Source: Baffinella frigidus (Eukaryota > Cryptophyceae > Cryptomonadales > Baffinellaceae). From it: DNA of 14,811 nt. The notes beneath the pieces are model-generated. The model saw nothing but the letters and a program-made list of their open reading frames with translations. It searched no databases and was not told the origin of the DNA. A program made the position numbers and the translations under genes. Numbering within the stretch: the first letter of the stretch is position 1; every line of letters begins with the position of its first letter. The stretch is from NCBI GenBank assembly GCA_026770585.1, contig MU646373.1, forward strand, positions 543,081-557,891, in the 5' to 3' direction. Below, piece after piece: positions 12,715 to 14,811 of this stretch.

Positions 12715-13063
12715 AACCCAAAACCCTGAACCCTAAATCAACACAACCCTACACCCTAAACCCACACAACCCTAAACCCTAAACCCACACAACCCTACAC
12801 CCTAAACCCACACAACCCTAAACCCTAAACCCACGCAACCCTACACCCTTCACCCTCACAACCCTAAACCCACACAACCGAAGACCCTAGACCCACACAA
12901 CCCAACACCATACACCCAGCACCCTAAACCCAAAACGCACCTCAAGCGGCGCGCACTCGGGAGGGATCGGCAGGACACAACCCTACACCCACACAACCCT
13001 CAACCCTCAACCCACATAACCAACCCAACCCTAAACTCCAAACCCTAAACTGACACAACGCAA
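12715..13063 (+). repeat. Interstitial telomere-like array, C strand, with CACACAA-containing higher-order unit
   Basis: CCCTAAA and CCCTACA heptamers alternate with CACACAA, giving a roughly 23-bp higher-order unit repeated several times between 12740 and 12850. A 39-bp piece of exon-like sequence (12936-12974) is embedded in it. Polarity matches the array at 3314-4095. Confidence 0.93.
12936..12974 (-). pseudogene. 39-bp copy of an exon end, embedded in the telomere-like array
   Basis: It matches 13066-13108 (CTCAAG.GGCGCGCA.TCGGGAGG and ATCGGCAGG), the 3' end of the exon-like segment at 13075-13274 together with its donor-like edge. Both sides are heptamer repeats. Confidence 0.75.
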
Positions 13064-13074
13064 GACGCACACAC

Positions 13075-13274
13075 CTCAAGGGGCGCGCATTCGGGAGGAA
13101 TCGGCAGGCCCGCCTCGCCTCCCAGCCGCACGTTGATCACCTGCCTCGACACGTTCACCAAAAACAGCGTCACCCATGCCGAGCCTCCAACTCTGACCTC
13201 CAGGTTACCAGCTGCCTCCCTTATCCGGTATCCCAAGGGGGCGCTCATGGGTAGGGCCTTGGCGGCCGGATCAG
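13075..13274 (-). CDS. Exon-like segment of an unrecognised gene, abutting the telomere-like array
   Basis: The minus strand reads DPAAKALPMSAPLGYRIREA, AGNLEVRVGGSAWVTLFLVN, VSRQVINVRLGGEAGLPIPP, ECAPLE: a beta-strand-rich pattern with coding-like composition. The acceptor-like TAAATAG is just upstream and a good donor, GAG|GTGTGT, at the end. Left unspliced, the frame runs nine residues further and stops in the array. Its end phase does not match the start of the exon at 12488, so either an exon is missing between them or they belong to different genes. No family recognised. Confidence 0.42.
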
Positions 13275-13290
13275 CTATTTAGCCGTCCTG

Positions 13291-13338
13291 TGCAAAACCT
13301 GCGCGGTTCAGTGAGGCGTCGTAGAGGGGAGTGGTGGT
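13291..13338 (+). repeat. Shared flank N, copy 2
   Basis: Same orientation as 9061-9108, two mismatches. Confidence 0.9.
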
Positions 13339-13423
13339 AGTTTCGAAAGCCGTTAGCCCTGGAGGGCTTCCTCACCCCCCTTTCAGACTTTTCTGGTCCA
13401 GATTTTAGTTAGCCCTCGCGACA
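13339..13423 (-). repeat. 85-bp module P, orientation 2 (inverted)
   Basis: Reverse complement of 9108-9192. It follows the same-oriented flank N without a gap, so the module is flipped relative to its neighbour. Starts AGTTTCGAAAGCC, ends CCTCGCGACA. Confidence 0.9.
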
Positions 13424-13437
13424 CTCTCCCCAGTGGT

Positions 13438-13770
13438 CAGTGCCCAACCAGATATTCTCTGTCCCCACAGTGGCCAGCCGGGGCATCCAGTATGGCCACC
13501 ATGTATCCCTTAAGATGCAGAGAGTTTGGCCGTGCGCGTGCCTCGACACGCCTAGTGTGGCGCCTCTCACCAGGGGGCAGTGCCCAACCAGGTCTTCCCT
13601 GTCCCCACAGGGGCCAACCGGGGCGTCCAGTATGCCAACCATGAATCTCTTGAAAAGACCCCGGCTGGGCGGGCCCACTGTCCCCAGCCGGGGCTGACTG
13701 CAGTCAGTCAACCATGCATCCCTTGAAAAGACCCCGGCTATGCGGGCCCACAGTCAGCCGGGGCTTGACT
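13438..13770 (+). repeat. Satellite-like region with 140-bp and 73-bp periods
   Basis: CAGTGCCCAACCAG ... CTGTCCCCACAG.GGCCA.CC and following sequence recurs at 13438 and 13578 (period 140). AACCATGAATCTCTTGAAAA and GACCCCGGCT recur at about 13637 and 13710 (period about 73). GCCGGGGC-type motifs recur throughout. The minus-strand frame here follows the repeat and is not taken as a gene. Confidence 0.78.
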
Positions 13771-13877
13771 GTCAGGTCGCGTCCTCTGGAGGACGTGACA
13801 CGAGACCTAAGAGCGACAGGCGACTGCTGAGGGTGCATCGCGTCCTCCAGATACGCCGCGTAGGAAGCCCCCTATGT

Positions 13878-13901
13878 CCCTACGGTTTTCCTACCGTAGG
13901 G
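13878..13901. other. Perfect 9-bp-stem hairpin (repeat Q, copy 2)
   Basis: CCCTACGGT-TTTCCT-ACCGTAGGG. A related sequence is at 9961-9997, and the stem letters match the core CCCTACCGTAGGG of families A and B. Confidence 0.8.
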
Positions 13902-13946
13902 GCATTGCCCGGCGTGGATGCCCGACAGACCTCGGGAGTTCCCCAC

Positions 13947-14001
13947 AGTTAGCGAGAGGAGCGCGGGAGTTCCCCAGAAAGCCACGCTCCTCTCGCTAAC
14001 T
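13947..14001. other. Strong hairpin, 17-bp perfect stem, 21-base loop
   Basis: AGTTAGCGAGAGGAGCG pairs with CGCTCCTCTCGCTAACT. The loop holds CGGGAGTTCCCCA, also present just left of the stem at about 13933. It could be a small foldback element or a structured RNA; no target duplication is visible. Confidence 0.88.
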
Positions 14002-14033
14002 TTCAGTCAACAGGTGGACATGACTGCCGCGTA

Positions 14034-14340
14034 GAGGAGGGAGGCAGGGAGGCAGGGAGGTCAGAGTCAGGGGGGGGGGGGGATGCACGGAGGCATACAG
14101 GGGAGAGTGAGTCTGCAGGGCGACCTGCTTCTTGCAGGAGGAGGGATGAGGGAAGATGGAGGCATCGAGGTGAGCGTGAGTAGGGTATGGAGGTAAGAGT
14201 GAGTAGGGAGAGTGAGTAGGCATGGCGGTGAGCGTGGGTAGGAGGGTCCAGGTGGCTCCGTATGCTAGAGGAGGGGAACCTGAACTGGTGAGAGTGAGTA
14301 GGGTGGTCATAGGTGGGGCCATATCTGTAGGAGGAGGACC
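14034..14340 (+). repeat. Degenerate GTGAGTAGGG minisatellite and poly-G tract
   Basis: GAGTGAGTAGG-like motifs occur at least five times with irregular spacing; GGAGGCAGGGAGGCAGGGAG and a 12-G run precede them. The minus-strand frame of more than 200 codons over this region is Pro/Ser/Thr-rich because of the repeat, and I do not call it a gene. Confidence 0.7.
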
Positions 14341-14414
14341 TGTTCGGGGCGTACACGAAGAAGCTGCGCAACTCTGTGTGGGGTGACCCCCGCGACGAGG
14401 CTGATCACAAGGGC

Positions 14415-14452
14415 TGTCTCGCGGACTTTCTCCCGGATGCTTGACGCCACCT
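14415..14452 (+). repeat. 38-bp direct repeat, copy 1 (second copy at 14577-14614)
   Basis: TGTCTCGCGGACTTTCTCCC and 18 more bases recur at 14577-14614 with a few substitutions (core TTTCTCCCGGATGC). Between the copies I see nothing recognisable. Confidence 0.82.
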
Positions 14453-14719
14453 AGCCACGACAGGTCATTAGTGGGAACTTCAGAACGCAACGTTTCGTTT
14501 TCGTGGTACACATGGTACGTACTGGCCTGGTGACATGCGACGGTTCGTCGTTTCCACGTCCGGTCTGAATACAAAATGTCTCGCAAACTTTCTCCCGGAT
14601 GCGTGACGTTACCTGCCGGGTGGGTAGAGTCCAGCGTGCGAAACCCTATCTTAACCCTACCTTTCGCAACCCACAACAAAATGCCACGTGCCATTGAACC
14701 GCGCGTGATTGGTTGCTTA

Positions 14720-14720
<1 letters not shown>

Positions 14721-14811
<91 letters not shown>
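14721..14811 (+). repeat. (GT)n microsatellite with a short CG interruption
   Basis: Almost pure GT dinucleotides to the end of the window, interrupted by CGCGCGCG near 14755. This is Z-DNA-prone alternating sequence. Confidence 0.97.

Noticed and set aside
13501-13520. Another family B end (TATCCCTTAAG)
   Set aside because: Only about 11 bases match. The family core and the second end are missing, and the words belong to the satellite unit.
13996-14694. A 232-codon minus-strand frame, the longest in the window
   Set aside because: Its Pro/Ser/Thr-rich body follows the GTGAGTAGGG minisatellite and the poly-G tract, and the rest contains a direct repeat. No motif supports a protein.
1-14811. 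tRNA, rRNA, spliced-leader relics or viral genes
   Set aside because: I looked for T-loop words (GGTTCAA/GGTTCGA with a paired arm), conserved rRNA words and a dinoflagellate leader tail (TTTTGGCTCAAG) and found none with supporting context.

Overview
This looks like nuclear DNA of a eukaryote, from a subtelomeric or ancient-telomere region. The evidence is five arrays of degenerate heptamers of the TTTAGGG/CCCTAAA type, many short foldback transposons, minisatellites, and only pieces of split genes with splice-site-like edges. TTTAGGG telomeres are known from land plants, many green algae, dinoflagellates, apicomplexans and chromerids, so the sequence does not fix the lineage. One reconstructed intron appears to be GC-AG, which would suit an alga or dinoflagellate-like protist but does not prove one. 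I see no bacterial operon, tRNA, rRNA, CRISPR array or viral gene.

Layout. 1-300, 887-1020 and 1692-1902 are G-strand (TTTAGGG) arrays, with accessory DNA between them that holds foldback element D1, a partial TA-target element and a coding-like fragment. 2071-2762 on the minus strand holds at least two exons of a sugar-phosphate-isomerase-like gene, cut off by the array at 1692-1902. 2765-3313 is an A/C-rich plus-strand open frame with a zinc-knuckle-like motif, and it stops where the large C-strand (CCCTAAA) array at 3314-4095 begins. 4100-9650 is essentially gene-free: it is built of at least five families of small terminal-inverted-repeat elements (A, B, C, D, F) plus tandem and direct repeats. 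9650-11300 is minisatellite-rich. 11338-13274 on the minus strand holds three exon-like segments, with element H, duplicated splice-edge modules and another C-strand array between them. 13290-14811 contains an 85-bp module inverted relative to its other copy, satellite-like repeats, a strong hairpin and a (GT)n tract.

The best-supported results are the mobile elements. Families A and B have TA target duplications. Family C has three copies of 140-142 bp, each with a 3-bp [G/A]AT duplication. Elements D1, C1, H and A1 each have an unoccupied or nearly unoccupied paralogous target elsewhere in the window, which defines their ends without an outside database. Element A0 sits inside B1. No transposase is encoded, so all copies depend on one elsewhere. 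No intact gene is visible; every coding call is a fragment or a set of inferred exons.
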